Positions 17,427 through 25,843 of a DNA stretch of 64,000 nucleotides are shown one piece after another. The notes beneath the pieces were generated by a model. The model had not been told where the DNA came from and did not search any database. It saw only the letters and a list, made by a program, of their open reading frames with translations. The stretch's first letter is position 1; each line of letters starts with the position of its first letter. The stretch comes from CBDCWQ01 sp965223435 (lineage in GTDB: Bacteria > Myxococcota > Kuafuiibacteriia > Kuafuiibacteriales > Kuafuiibacteriaceae), in NCBI GenBank assembly GCA_965223435.1, contig CBDCWQ010000023.1, positions 372,001 through 436,000 on the forward strand, given 5' to 3'. A program made the position numbers and the translations under genes.

Positions 17427-18944
17427 TCAAACTTGTGCGTTCCTGTTTTGGTGGCTTTTGAGGGTGAATGTGATGCCGAGGTGGCTTAACCATTCGGATT
17501 GTTGTTCGAGGTCGGCGCGGGTCAGAGGGTGCTCCTTGAGCCAGGTCGCCGGAAGGCTCAGGGCTAAGCACGATTCGAAAAAGCGCAGCGTGAACTTCGG
17601 AAGAGGGGAACGGCTGCGGCTGCGATTGAGGTAGAAGGCGATTCTCAAAAGGACGCCCAGTTTGATTTCGAGGGCGTCCGGCCCGAAAGCCTTCAGGATC
17701 TCCGCTTTGGGTTTGCGGCGATGGGCGACAATGACGGTTGCCAAGAGACGCTGGGCATCTTGCGAGAAACCAGCCATGTCCGAATGCTCAACGATGTACG
17801 CGCTGTGTTTGTGGTAGCCCGCGTGCGCAATCGATAGACCGACCTCGTGTAGACGGGCCGCCCACGAGAGCATGCGCGCCACCGACGGGTGTTCGAGGCC
17901 CCAGTCTTTTTTGACGTGGTGGAGGCACCCAAGAGCCGTTTGTTCAACGCGGCGCGCTTGGGCTTCGTCGACGCCGTGGGTTTTGGTGAACCATCGTATG
18001 GTGCGGTCGCGGACATCTTCGTGGCGGATTCGACCAAGAAGATCGTAGACCAAGCCTTCTCTCAGCGCGCCCTGAGAAGGAACCATGTGTTCCACGCTGA
18101 GTGATTCGAAAATCGCTTCCAAGATGGCGACGCCCCCGGCGATAACCGGCTTTCGCTCGGTCGCAAGTCCGGCGATGTCTAGGTCTTGAGCCTGCTTACC
18201 GGCAATCAGGGCGGCGCGAAGCTTTCGGATGCCTTTGAGTGTCAGTCCTTGTTCACTCCATTGGTTGGCGCCGAGAATTTTGTGGATGGCATTCATGGTT
18301 CCCGAGCATCCGATGGCGTGCTGCCAACCCAGTGCGCGATAACGCTCGATGACCGGGCCGAGTTCAACTTCGGCGGCCAGCCGGGCCCGCTCGAAGTTCT
18401 TTTTTGTCAGTTGCCCTTCGGGAAAGAATCGTTGCGAGAAGCTGACACATCCCATGAACAAGCTCTCTCGTTCGACGATGTCAAAGCCGGTCCCGATGAT
18501 GCACTCGGTGCTCCCTCCGCCGATGTCCACGACCAGGCGTTGCCCCCAGTCGCTGGGGTTGGTCTGGGCCACACCAAGGTAGATCAAGCGCGCCTCTTCG
18601 CGCCCCGAGATGATTTCGATGGCATGTCCCAGGGACTCGCAGGCGTTTTTCAAGAAGCTGGAACCATTTTTGGCCTGGCGAAGCGTATTGGTTCCCACCG
18701 CCCGAACCCGGTCTTTGGGAAGTTCGTGGAGCCGCTGACCGAAGCGTTCGAGTGACGACAAAGCCCTGTCCATGGCAGCTGGAGTCAGGTTTTTGTTGGG
18801 GTCCAAACCCGCACCCAGTCGTACGTGTTCACGCACGCGGTCGATGATGGCGAGGGGGCCTTTGCCCGTCCGCGCCACAATCATGTGGAAACTGTTGGAT
18901 CCAAGATCGACAGCCGCGACTTCTTCGGTCGGCTCGGAGGTCAT
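17427..18944 (-). CDS. ppx: Exopolyphosphatase, Ppx/GppA family
   Basis: A 505-residue enzyme that removes terminal phosphates from polyphosphate or pppGpp. The actin-like ATPase fold is shown by VAAVDLGSNSFHMIVAR, VGTNTLRQAKNG, the GREEARLIYLGVA catalytic segment with its glutamate, and VVDIGGGSTECIIG. The C-terminal half has an HD-like helical domain (LSWAARLHEVGLSIAHAGYH with HE and HKHSAYI). Length is normal for the long Ppx form. The ATG at 18944 (MTSEPTEE) is the first in frame. It is convergent with the reductase gene; the adjacent channel gene is on the same strand 83 bases upstream. Confidence 0.92.
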   Translation of the reverse strand: MTSEPTEEVAAVDLGSNSFHMIVARTGKGPLAIIDRVREHVRLGAGLDPNKNLTPAAMDRALSSLERFGQRLHELPKDRVRAVGTNTLRQAKNGSSFLKNACESLGHAIEIISGREEARLIYLGVAQTNPSDWGQRLVVDIGGGSTECIIGTGFDIVERESLFMGCVSFSQRFFPEGQLTKKNFERARLAAEVELGPVIERYRALGWQHAIGCSGTMNAIHKILGANQWSEQGLTLKGIRKLRAALIAGKQAQDLDIAGLATERKPVIAGGVAILEAIFESLSVEHMVPSQGALREGLVYDLLGRIRHEDVRDRTIRWFTKTHGVDEAQARRVEQTALGCLHHVKKDWGLEHPSVARMLSWAARLHEVGLSIAHAGYHKHSAYIVEHSDMAGFSQDAQRLLATVIVAHRRKPKAEILKAFGPDALEIKLGVLLRIAFYLNRSRSRSPLPKFTLRFFESCLALSLPATWLKEHPLTRADLEQQSEWLSHLGITFTLKSHQNRNAQV

Positions 18945-19027
18945 AGGGCGGGCTTTCGGGTCGGCGCGGCGCTCGGGCTATGCTAGGGCCGCTTCGGGCG
19001 GGCCACAGGCCGGCGCGACACCCGTTT

Positions 19028-20554
19028 TTAGGAGGCTTTCCGGGCCGAGCCTCCGCGGCCGCTGAACTTGTCTTGCCATTCTTCGAGGGCGCGGGCTGCT
19101 GCCTCCCGCCCTCCGAGGCCGAAGGCCAGCCCCACGGCGATGGCGAGGGCGCCCAAAAGGAGCCCAAAGCCGAGTTCGATGATTTCGTTGGCCAGTCCCA
19201 TTTGCCTTAGGCTCATGGCCCCCGCGAGAACCAAAATGGCTACTCGGGTGGCCCAAGATAGGGTCGCGGCGTGGGTCATGGAGCTGCTCTTGAGGGTGCT
19301 CGCGGCGAGGTTGGCCAGGTAGAGCCCGAGACCAAAGATCACCAGGCCGAGCAAAATACGCCCACCGAGGAGCGTAAAATCCTGGAGCAGCTTTGCGATG
19401 CCGTCAAAGTTGAGCAAGTTGGCCGCGGTGATTGTGGCGAAGAGCATGACCCCGACCAGAACCAATCCGCCCATAATCCTTGAGGGTGAGCTTCGTTGTT
19501 CGTCGGCCACGGCCTTACTCACTCCGAGATGAATCAAAATGTGGTCGAATCCAACGCCCGAGAGGAGGTTGGAGATCAGCTTTGCGAGAACCCGTCCACC
19601 GAGATACGACAGGCCGATGATAAAAGCCGCGCCCAAAAGCGCGGGCAAAGTGGTGAGCACGGTTTCGAGCATGCGGCTTGCGGGCCCGGTCAGCGCTTCC
19701 ATATGAAGTGCATTGAGGGCGCCCACTGCGACGGGGATCAAGATGAACACCTTGACCACCAAGCCCGCCAGGCTCGACACCGTCCATGTGCCCAAGGCTT
19801 TTTCCACGCCGAGTTTGTGGCTCAGCTTGTCGGCGCCGGCCGATGCCAAAAGGTTGGTGACGACCCGCTGGACGATGTGGGCCACAAACCAGCCGGCGAT
19901 CAGCAACAATGCGGCACTAAAGAGGTTGGGGAGAAAACCGAGCATTTCATCGACAAGCCCTTGAACCGGAAGGAGAAGTCCGTGAAGTCTTAGGGCACCG
20001 AGAATGGCAGGTAAGAACAACAGAAAGGTTAACCAATACACCGTGTCTGAGATCGTCTGAGACAAAGGGATCGCGGCCCGGGTGTTGAGGCTGTCGGTTC
20101 CTTCGTGGACCCGTTGGTCAAAGTCGAGTTTCGCCAGGGCGCGGACGAGGACGGAACGGAGGATCGTGGCGACCACCCACGCTGTGAAGAGGAGTAAAGC
20201 CCCCGCGAGGAGGCGCGGCAAAAAAGCGAAAAGGCCGCCGAGGAATGCGTTGAGGGGCTCCGTTGCGGCGGTTAGGCCAAGGGTCTGAAAAAATCCGATC
20301 AGCACAAATATGATCGCGATGTAGTAAACGGCCCGGGCGATGGCTCGGTTGCTGTCGAAGTTCTTGGCGCGCTCCGCCCCGAGGATGCGGGCTGCGATGG
20401 CCTCGTCAAATCCGACGCGGTTGAGCATGGCGCGGACCATCCAAGAGAGGAAGACGGCCGCCAGCCAGCCGAATGCCAGCACCGCCAGGGGCGCGACCAG
20501 GCCCGAAAGCTGTTCGACGTTGAGCTCCTTCAGCATTTCCTGAAAACGTTCCAT
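19028..20554 (-). CDS. CmpX-like conserved TM-helix repeat protein (MscS-related)
   Basis: A 508-residue polytopic inner-membrane protein with about ten to twelve hydrophobic segments. Its repeat unit recurs about four times: a helix such as LPRLLAGALLLFTAWVVATI followed by an amphipathic stretch with VGFDxxL. This is the conserved TM-helix repeat found in CmpX and mechanosensitive-channel relatives. The C-terminus AVGLAFGLGGREAAARALEE is typical of that group. It may be a small-conductance channel responding to membrane tension, which is inferred from family only. The ATG at 20554 follows a strong GGGAGG ribosome site. Confidence 0.82.
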   Translation of the reverse strand: MERFQEMLKELNVEQLSGLVAPLAVLAFGWLAAVFLSWMVRAMLNRVGFDEAIAARILGAERAKNFDSNRAIARAVYYIAIIFVLIGFFQTLGLTAATEPLNAFLGGLFAFLPRLLAGALLLFTAWVVATILRSVLVRALAKLDFDQRVHEGTDSLNTRAAIPLSQTISDTVYWLTFLLFLPAILGALRLHGLLLPVQGLVDEMLGFLPNLFSAALLLIAGWFVAHIVQRVVTNLLASAGADKLSHKLGVEKALGTWTVSSLAGLVVKVFILIPVAVGALNALHMEALTGPASRMLETVLTTLPALLGAAFIIGLSYLGGRVLAKLISNLLSGVGFDHILIHLGVSKAVADEQRSSPSRIMGGLVLVGVMLFATITAANLLNFDGIAKLLQDFTLLGGRILLGLVIFGLGLYLANLAASTLKSSSMTHAATLSWATRVAILVLAGAMSLRQMGLANEIIELGFGLLLGALAIAVGLAFGLGGREAAARALEEWQDKFSGRGGSARKAS

Positions 20555-20801
20555 GGTGAGAACCTCCCTTGGACACCCCTTTGAGATGCCCCCCGAGATT
20601 TCGACCAGATAGCCGGAAATCTCTGCCACGTTGCGCCGCCACCCTGGCGCCGTCTTCGTTCGACAGATCCGGTTGGGGGTGCCTCGACGTCAAGTCTTAT
20701 CTGGTTCGCCCCGCCTCCGACCGCACCGACGTGGGCACTTTCCCCTGCGAAAACACGCGGGTATCCCAAACGGGGACACATCGCGGTATAAGTGGCGACC
20801 G
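20555..20801. promoter_or_regulatory. Divergent intergenic region, CmpX-like gene versus iolG
   Basis: These 247 bases hold the GGGAGG ribosome site of the leftward gene and must carry both promoters. The iolG start lacks a clear Shine-Dalgarno sequence. No operator palindrome was recognised. Confidence 0.3.
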
Positions 20802-21812
20802 ATGTCATCGAAAACGCTCGGGGTATGCCTCATTGGCGCCGGCCGGATCGGCGCGGTTCACGCACAGAATGTGGGCCGACTTTCGTCGGCGCGGCTTGTG
20901 GTGGTCGCCGATGTGGATGTGTCCAAAGCGCATCGGCTCGCAGACCCCTTTGGGGCGGCGGTGGTGGGGAGCCCGGCAGAAGCGATTCGTTACCCGGGGG
21001 TGGAAGCGGTGGTGGTCGCCTCGCCAACGAATACCCACGTGGATGTGATTCGCGCGAGCGCGGAAGCCGGCAGAGCCATCTTCTGTGAAAAACCCATCGA
21101 TCTCGAGCTCGAACGGGTGGACGAGGCCTTGGCGGGCGTTGCTCAGGCGGGGGTCCCGTTTTTTGTCGGTTTCAACCGCAGGTTCGACCCCGGTTTCCGC
21201 AAGATCAAGGCCGATGTGGCACGCGGGCGGATCGGGTCGGTGGAAACACTGAGCATTGTCAGCCGAGACCCGGAGCCACCGCCTGCGGCGTACGTTCGGG
21301 TGTCGGGGGGCCTGTTCAAGGATATGATGATCCACGATTTTGACATGGCCTGCTGGATACTCGGGGACCAGCCGGTCGAAGTGTACGCCAGCGCGAGCGC
21401 TTTGGTGTCTGAAGAGATCGGAGCCCTCGGCGATGTCGACACCGCCATGGTTGTGATGCGCATGCCTTCGGGCGCGCTCTGTCATATCGGAAACAGTCGT
21501 CGTGCTTGTTACGGTTACGATCAGCGTCTTGAGGTTTTTGGAAGCCGAGGGATGCTCCGGGCCGAAAACCCACCCAGGACGCAGATTTCGCACCACGGAT
21601 CGGATGGGGTGTGGAGCGAAAAGCCGCCCCACTTTTTTTTGGAGCGTTACGAAGACGCGTACCGAAAAGAAATGGAGGTTTTTGTTGAGGGTGTGCTTCG
21701 AGGCGATGACCGCAGTTTTGTGGGAGCGGGTGCGGGGCGTTCCGCGCTGGTGCTGGCCCAAGCGGCGATGCGCTCGCTCGAGGAGCACCGAGCGGTTTCC
21801 GTCGCACGCTGA
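20802..21812 (+). CDS. iolG: Inositol 2-dehydrogenase-type Gfo/Idh/MocA oxidoreductase
   Basis: A 336-residue NAD(P)-dependent dehydrogenase. The N-terminal Rossmann motif is VCLIGAGRIGAVHAQNVG, followed by EAVVVASPTNTHVDVI and the EKPIDLELERVD catalytic lysine motif. The IolG hallmark KDMMIHDFDMACWILG supplies the catalytic Asp and His, and FVGFNRRFDPGF is typical of inositol dehydrogenases. It would make 2-keto-myo-inositol, the substrate of IolE encoded 13 kb away. The ATG at 20802 (MSSKTLGVCLIG) fits the family; the frame extends upstream without similarity. The convergent neighbour is an inositol monophosphatase homologue. Confidence 0.85.
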   Translation: MSSKTLGVCLIGAGRIGAVHAQNVGRLSSARLVVVADVDVSKAHRLADPFGAAVVGSPAEAIRYPGVEAVVVASPTNTHVDVIRASAEAGRAIFCEKPIDLELERVDEALAGVAQAGVPFFVGFNRRFDPGFRKIKADVARGRIGSVETLSIVSRDPEPPPAAYVRVSGGLFKDMMIHDFDMACWILGDQPVEVYASASALVSEEIGALGDVDTAMVVMRMPSGALCHIGNSRRACYGYDQRLEVFGSRGMLRAENPPRTQISHHGSDGVWSEKPPHFFLERYEDAYRKEMEVFVEGVLRGDDRSFVGAGAGRSALVLAQAAMRSLEEHRAVSVAR

Positions 21813-21872
21813 GCCGCGTTGCGCCACGGTCCTTGGCATGCGTGTTCGCAATGAACGTGAACGCAAACGTGC

Positions 21873-22715
21873 TCATGCGCGTGCGCGAGGCGCCATCAGC
21901 TTCATGTTGAGGCATTTTTCCAGCCTAGGACCGAGCGCGGGCGTTGTCGCCAAGACCGGGTTGCCGGAATAAAGACCGTCACCGTCGAGGAAGTGGTTGA
22001 TGAGGCCTCCCGCTCTTTGGACGATGAGTAAGCCGGCGATGACGTCCCACGGGGACAAGTGCATCTGCCAAAACGCATCGAAGCGTCCGCTTGCGACTTG
22101 TGCAAGGCCCAAAGCCGCCGAACCCTGGCGGCGAAATTCGGCGCCGGTCTCGATGAGTGCGCGCAGGGACTGGGTAAACGCATCCTTGGGCAGCTTTTGG
22201 CAAAACCCCACGCCCACCAGTGCGGCCTCGAGCGCTTGGGTGGGACGGACGCCGATGGGTTTGTCATTGCAGGTCGCCGACGATTCCAAGCTCGCACAGA
22301 AGAGTTCGTCGTGTGTGGGGTCGTAGATGATTCCGCCTTGGATCTGGCCCTCGGCCACCAACCCAATCGAGACCGCATAACGCGGAATGCCCCGCAAAAA
22401 ATTGGTGGTCCCGTCGATGGGATCCACAACCCACACCGGTTCGTCGCCCTCTCGGCGGGAGACGCCGCCTTCTTCCCCGATGAACCGGTCGCCGGGAAAA
22501 CGGGATAGAAGCTCGTCTCGGATCAGGGCTTCGACCGAGCGGTCTGCTTCGCTGACAAAGTCTTGTAGCCCTTTGTGCTCGATCTCGAGCCGGTCCAGGT
22601 TCTGGAAGTGCGTTTGAGCGAGCAGGCCAGCCTTTTTTGCGACCCCCTTGGCTTCATGGACTCGGTGCGTGATTTCGGTCGAAGTGAAGCCCAAAACACC
22701 ATTCACACACCACAT
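21873..22715 (-). CDS. Inositol monophosphatase family protein
   Basis: A 280-residue Mg2+/Li+-type phosphatase. All metal motifs are present: IGEEGG with the glutamates, VVDPIDGTTNFLRGIP, and the late LSPWDVIAGLLIVQRAGG. It probably releases inositol from inositol phosphate, but SuhB-type and other sugar-phosphate activities cannot be excluded. The start at 22715 follows GAGGAAA. It is convergent with iolG (60-base gap), which links it to inositol supply, and divergent from the dipeptidase gene. Confidence 0.88.
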   Translation of the reverse strand: MWCVNGVLGFTSTEITHRVHEAKGVAKKAGLLAQTHFQNLDRLEIEHKGLQDFVSEADRSVEALIRDELLSRFPGDRFIGEEGGVSRREGDEPVWVVDPIDGTTNFLRGIPRYAVSIGLVAEGQIQGGIIYDPTHDELFCASLESSATCNDKPIGVRPTQALEAALVGVGFCQKLPKDAFTQSLRALIETGAEFRRQGSAALGLAQVASGRFDAFWQMHLSPWDVIAGLLIVQRAGGLINHFLDGDGLYSGNPVLATTPALGPRLEKCLNMKLMAPRARA

Positions 22716-22783
22716 CCACAGGCTTTCCTCAAGGACCTGGACCCGATCTCGACAACATCCTCCGACCCTGGTTCCATACGTTC

Positions 22784-23887
22784 ATGGTTTCCGAGGCTAT
22801 CGGTGTTGAGACGGGCGCTCTCGGTGAGGGAGGTAGAGAAGCCCAAGAGGTCGCGAAGAATCTGGGGATCCCGTTGGAGGCAGCCGAGCTTGCGCTCGAT
22901 TGTGAGATCATCGACCTTCATCTCGATACCTTCATCCCCGTGCGGCTTTTTGGCTATGACGTGTACCGCCGGCATGGGCTGGGGGTCCTGCGGGGCTGCT
23001 TTTTTGGGCACTTGGATCTCCCGCGGGCCCAGGCGGGTGGTTTGACGGGAGGGTGTTGGTCGATCACCACAAACCCCTTTCGGTCCCGGCGGGGTCGGTG
23101 GCGAGCATTTGAGCGCAATCTGAAACACCTCAGTGATTTGGTGGTCCGGTCCAGCGGTGCGGTGCGGATTGTGAAGACGGCCTCGGAGTATGCCTCGGCC
23201 CGAAGCGACGGCGCGCATGCCGTGTTTTTGGCTGTCCAAGGAGGAAACTGTTTCGAAGGTGCCCCCGAGGGGATTCTTTCGGTTCCCGACGGCCTGATTA
23301 CCCGGGTGACTGTCGTGCACCTCACCAACTCGGTTTATGGCGCCAGCTCGAGCCCGGTGAGTCAGTTTAGACCCGAGAAGGGCCTTACCCCTGAGGGCCG
23401 CGATTTCGTGCGTGCCTTGAACGAAGCTCGCGTTTTTGTGGACCTTGCCCACATTCACCCCGATGGTTTCAAAGATGCGGTCGAGGTTCATGATCAGACC
23501 CAGCCGTTGATCGTGACCCATACCGGCGTCAGCGGTGTGAATCCTCATTGGCGCAACCTGGACGATGCTCAAATCAAAGCCGTGGCCAAGACCGGTGGGA
23601 CCATCGGGGTGATTTACTCCGCCTACTATCTCAAGGGGGCGACAACTCCGGACGATGGCCGCATGGTGGTGGATCACATGGAGCACATCATTCGTGTCGC
23701 GGGAGAGGACTTTGTGTCCATCGGCACCGACTATGATGGGGCCATTACGCCCCCTCACGATTTTAAAAGCGCAAACAGCTATCCTCGACTGGTGGCGTAC
23801 ATGCTCGAGCGGGGGTGGAGCCCCGAGCGAATCCAGAAAATCCTAGCCGGAAATTACCTTCGCGCACTGAAGCTCCTGCGTCCATAG
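22784..23887 (+). CDS. Membrane dipeptidase (peptidase M19) with an altered bridging residue
   Basis: A 367-residue renal-dipeptidase-type TIM-barrel zinc hydrolase. The visible ligand motifs are DLHLDT (His and Asp), VVHLTNS, FVDLAHIHP, IVTHTGVSG and SIGTDYDG, and the usual end ILAGNYLRALKLL is present. At the place of the bridging glutamate, which reads V/I-E-G-G in characterised enzymes, this protein has AVQGGN, so Glu is replaced by Gln. It may be an M19 paralogue with changed metal binding or reaction. No export signal is evident. It is divergent from the phosphatase gene (68-base gap). Confidence 0.85.
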   Translation: MVSEAIGVETGALGEGGREAQEVAKNLGIPLEAAELALDCEIIDLHLDTFIPVRLFGYDVYRRHGLGVLRGCFFGHLDLPRAQAGGLTGGCWSITTNPFRSRRGRWRAFERNLKHLSDLVVRSSGAVRIVKTASEYASARSDGAHAVFLAVQGGNCFEGAPEGILSVPDGLITRVTVVHLTNSVYGASSSPVSQFRPEKGLTPEGRDFVRALNEARVFVDLAHIHPDGFKDAVEVHDQTQPLIVTHTGVSGVNPHWRNLDDAQIKAVAKTGGTIGVIYSAYYLKGATTPDDGRMVVDHMEHIIRVAGEDFVSIGTDYDGAITPPHDFKSANSYPRLVAYMLERGWSPERIQKILAGNYLRALKLLRP

Positions 23888-24015
23888 TTTTCACGTCGTC
23901 GGTCTTTACGCCCGAAGATCGTCTTTCCCGGGGTGAGTGGAACAGAGCCCACGGGTGGGGCCCGATCCGCCCGCTGTTTCTGTGTGCGCTGGCGCACCGC
24001 GGCAATGCGTGTCAT

Positions 24016-25242
24016 CTAAACGAGGGACTCGATGTGGCGAGCGGCTTGTTGGGCTCCATCGGGCTCCTTTTGAAGCTGCTGGCCGATTTTTTGAGCCCGG
24101 TCTTGGATCGAAGGGGTCTTCAGAATATGCAACAGAGCCTTTTTGAGCGCTCGCTGGCTCACGCGGTTTCGCGAGAGCTGAATGCCGGTGCCGAGTTGCT
24201 CAGCCCGCCACGCATTGTCAAACTGATCGTTTGCAAACGGAATCATGACTGTGGGTACGCCTGCCCTCAGGGCTTCGGCCATTGTGCCTGCGCCCGCGGG
24301 GTGGACGATCACGGCTGCGTGGGGAAAGAGGGCGGCGTAGGGGGCGTAAGGAACGGACAAGACATCCTCGGAAGGGACATCCAAAGATGGATTGGGGGCC
24401 CCGACCAAAATCGATCGTAACCCCAAGGAACGACAGGCCGAGGCTGCGTTGGCGTAGACATGGCCCGCGCCCATTCGCGTCGATGACCCGAAACCCACCA
24501 CAACCGGAGGTGCGCCTCTTTGGACAAAATCGACGATGCGTGCATCGAGCGGGGCATCCGGTGGCCCAAGGGAAAAGCCTGAAATGATCGAGTGGGGTGG
24601 GTCGTCGCTGATTTTCGGTCGATAGGTGGGGGACCAAAGGGCTATGTTCGAAGCGGCGGCATCAAAGTGAGTGAAATATGTTTTGTGGTCTGGGCTTAGG
24701 CCTATTTCGGTGCGCAGTTTGGATACGGGTCTGCTGACCAGGAGGTTGGTCATCCACTCTGAAAAGCGGAGCAGCGGTTCGAGGAGCCATCGCCATGGAA
24801 TCATCGCGGACGATATTCCGGGGTCTTGGTGAGACAGCCACACCATCGGCGCCAAAGATATGTTCACATAAGGGATAGAGGCTTGTTGGGCGGCCCATGA
24901 ACTTCCCCAACACATGAAGTGAGAGATCACCAAGTCTGCACCATGGGTTTCAATGGCCTTTTTGGTCGCGGTGTAAGCAGCTCTCGCGTTGGGGATGAAG
25001 AGTTCTCGAAGAATGTATGTTCCACCCCAAACCGGGTGGAGATACTTTTTGCGCATGTGGTTTTCGATGTCGAAGCGATCACCCACGCTGATAAAGCCCA
25101 AGCCGAGGTCAAGGGCTTTTTCCTTGGCCGAGGGATTCATGAGCATCTGGACGTCGTGGCCACATTCCTGAAGGGCCATTCCGAGGCGGATGAACGGCGC
25201 CTCGTCCCCGGTTGAACCGAAGCAATGAATGAGGATTCGCAT
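24016..25242 (-). CDS. GT1-family glycosyltransferase (macrolide/UGT type)
   Basis: A 408-residue GT-B transferase. It begins MRILIHCFGSTGDEAPFIRL and carries the GT1 donor-site segment VIVHPAGAGTMAEALRAGVP followed by IPFANDQFDN, where the usual HGG is HPAG. Such enzymes transfer sugars to lipids, sterols or polyketides; neither donor nor acceptor can be inferred. The start at 25242 is the only sensible ATG. It is convergent with the dipeptidase gene and is followed upstream by a repeat-rich intergenic region. Confidence 0.85.
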   Translation of the reverse strand: MRILIHCFGSTGDEAPFIRLGMALQECGHDVQMLMNPSAKEKALDLGLGFISVGDRFDIENHMRKKYLHPVWGGTYILRELFIPNARAAYTATKKAIETHGADLVISHFMCWGSSWAAQQASIPYVNISLAPMVWLSHQDPGISSAMIPWRWLLEPLLRFSEWMTNLLVSRPVSKLRTEIGLSPDHKTYFTHFDAAASNIALWSPTYRPKISDDPPHSIISGFSLGPPDAPLDARIVDFVQRGAPPVVVGFGSSTRMGAGHVYANAASACRSLGLRSILVGAPNPSLDVPSEDVLSVPYAPYAALFPHAAVIVHPAGAGTMAEALRAGVPTVMIPFANDQFDNAWRAEQLGTGIQLSRNRVSQRALKKALLHILKTPSIQDRAQKIGQQLQKEPDGAQQAARHIESLV

Positions 25243-25843
25243 TGGATTCCTTCGCCTACGTGCACCCGCGTCGGCTGTAGACGGGTGTCGCCTCGGTCAC
25301 CGCCCATTCGGCCTTACGGGTCCCGGTCCGAAGTAAATTCGGCCCACCCGTGGACCTTGGCTCACAGGAACCAAAGGGACTCGTTTGGATGTCATGCAAG
25401 TGAGCCAAGGTGTAATCTCTTCGCTTACGTGCACCCGCGTCGGCTGTAGAGGGGTGGCTCACGGCAACGGAGGGGGGGGTGTTCGGATAGAATGCAAGTG
25501 AGGCAAGGGTATGGAAGCCTTATCGTATGCTTCTTTGGTGCCATTCGCAACGTGTGAGGCGCACAGGGTCGCATCAAGTGGCCTTGGATGTGCGCCCGAT
25601 CACGGTGTGGACTTTGGTTTTGGGGTCATGGATCGCGGCGGCAGGGTCCTATTTGGACATCATTGCAATGCATATTGCACCTTTTTTGCGGCAGTCTGCA
25701 CTACGGGAGACCACGCTTTGCGTCAATTTTACTGCGCACGAACTTGGTCTCGATGTTGCACAAGGGTTTCTTGTCGCTCGTGTGGAGTGAAGGAAAAGGG
25801 ATGGGAGCTCCCCATTCCGGAATTTAGTTTTGAGGAGAAACGC
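25243..25843. other. 600-base non-coding region with short dispersed repeats
   Basis: No convincing gene was found. A direct repeat (TTCGCNTACGTGCACCCGC and the following CGGCTGTAGA) occurs at 25251-25287 and 25420-25457. A perfect inverted pair CCTTGGCTCAC / GTGAGCCAAGG lies at 25355-25365 and 25400-25410. A further near-copy of the GCAAGTGAGNCAAGG segment lies at about 25491-25507. The downstream 340 bases hold an 87-codon frame (25527-25790) with one hydrophobic stretch, which I do not trust. The last 20 bases carry a GAGGAG ribosome site for the next gene. Confidence 0.5.
25251..25457. repeat. Paired intergenic direct repeat with internal perfect inverted repeat
   Basis: Two copies of a roughly 37-base unit, differing by a few bases, flank an 11-base perfect inverted repeat with a 34-base spacer. 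The GTGAGCCAAGG core also occurs at 17327-17337 downstream of yqjG, so the element is dispersed. Confidence 0.6.

Noticed and set aside
25527..25790. Small plus-strand frame with one hydrophobic stretch
   Set aside because: No ribosome site, no recognisable sequence, and it lies in a repeat-rich non-coding region.
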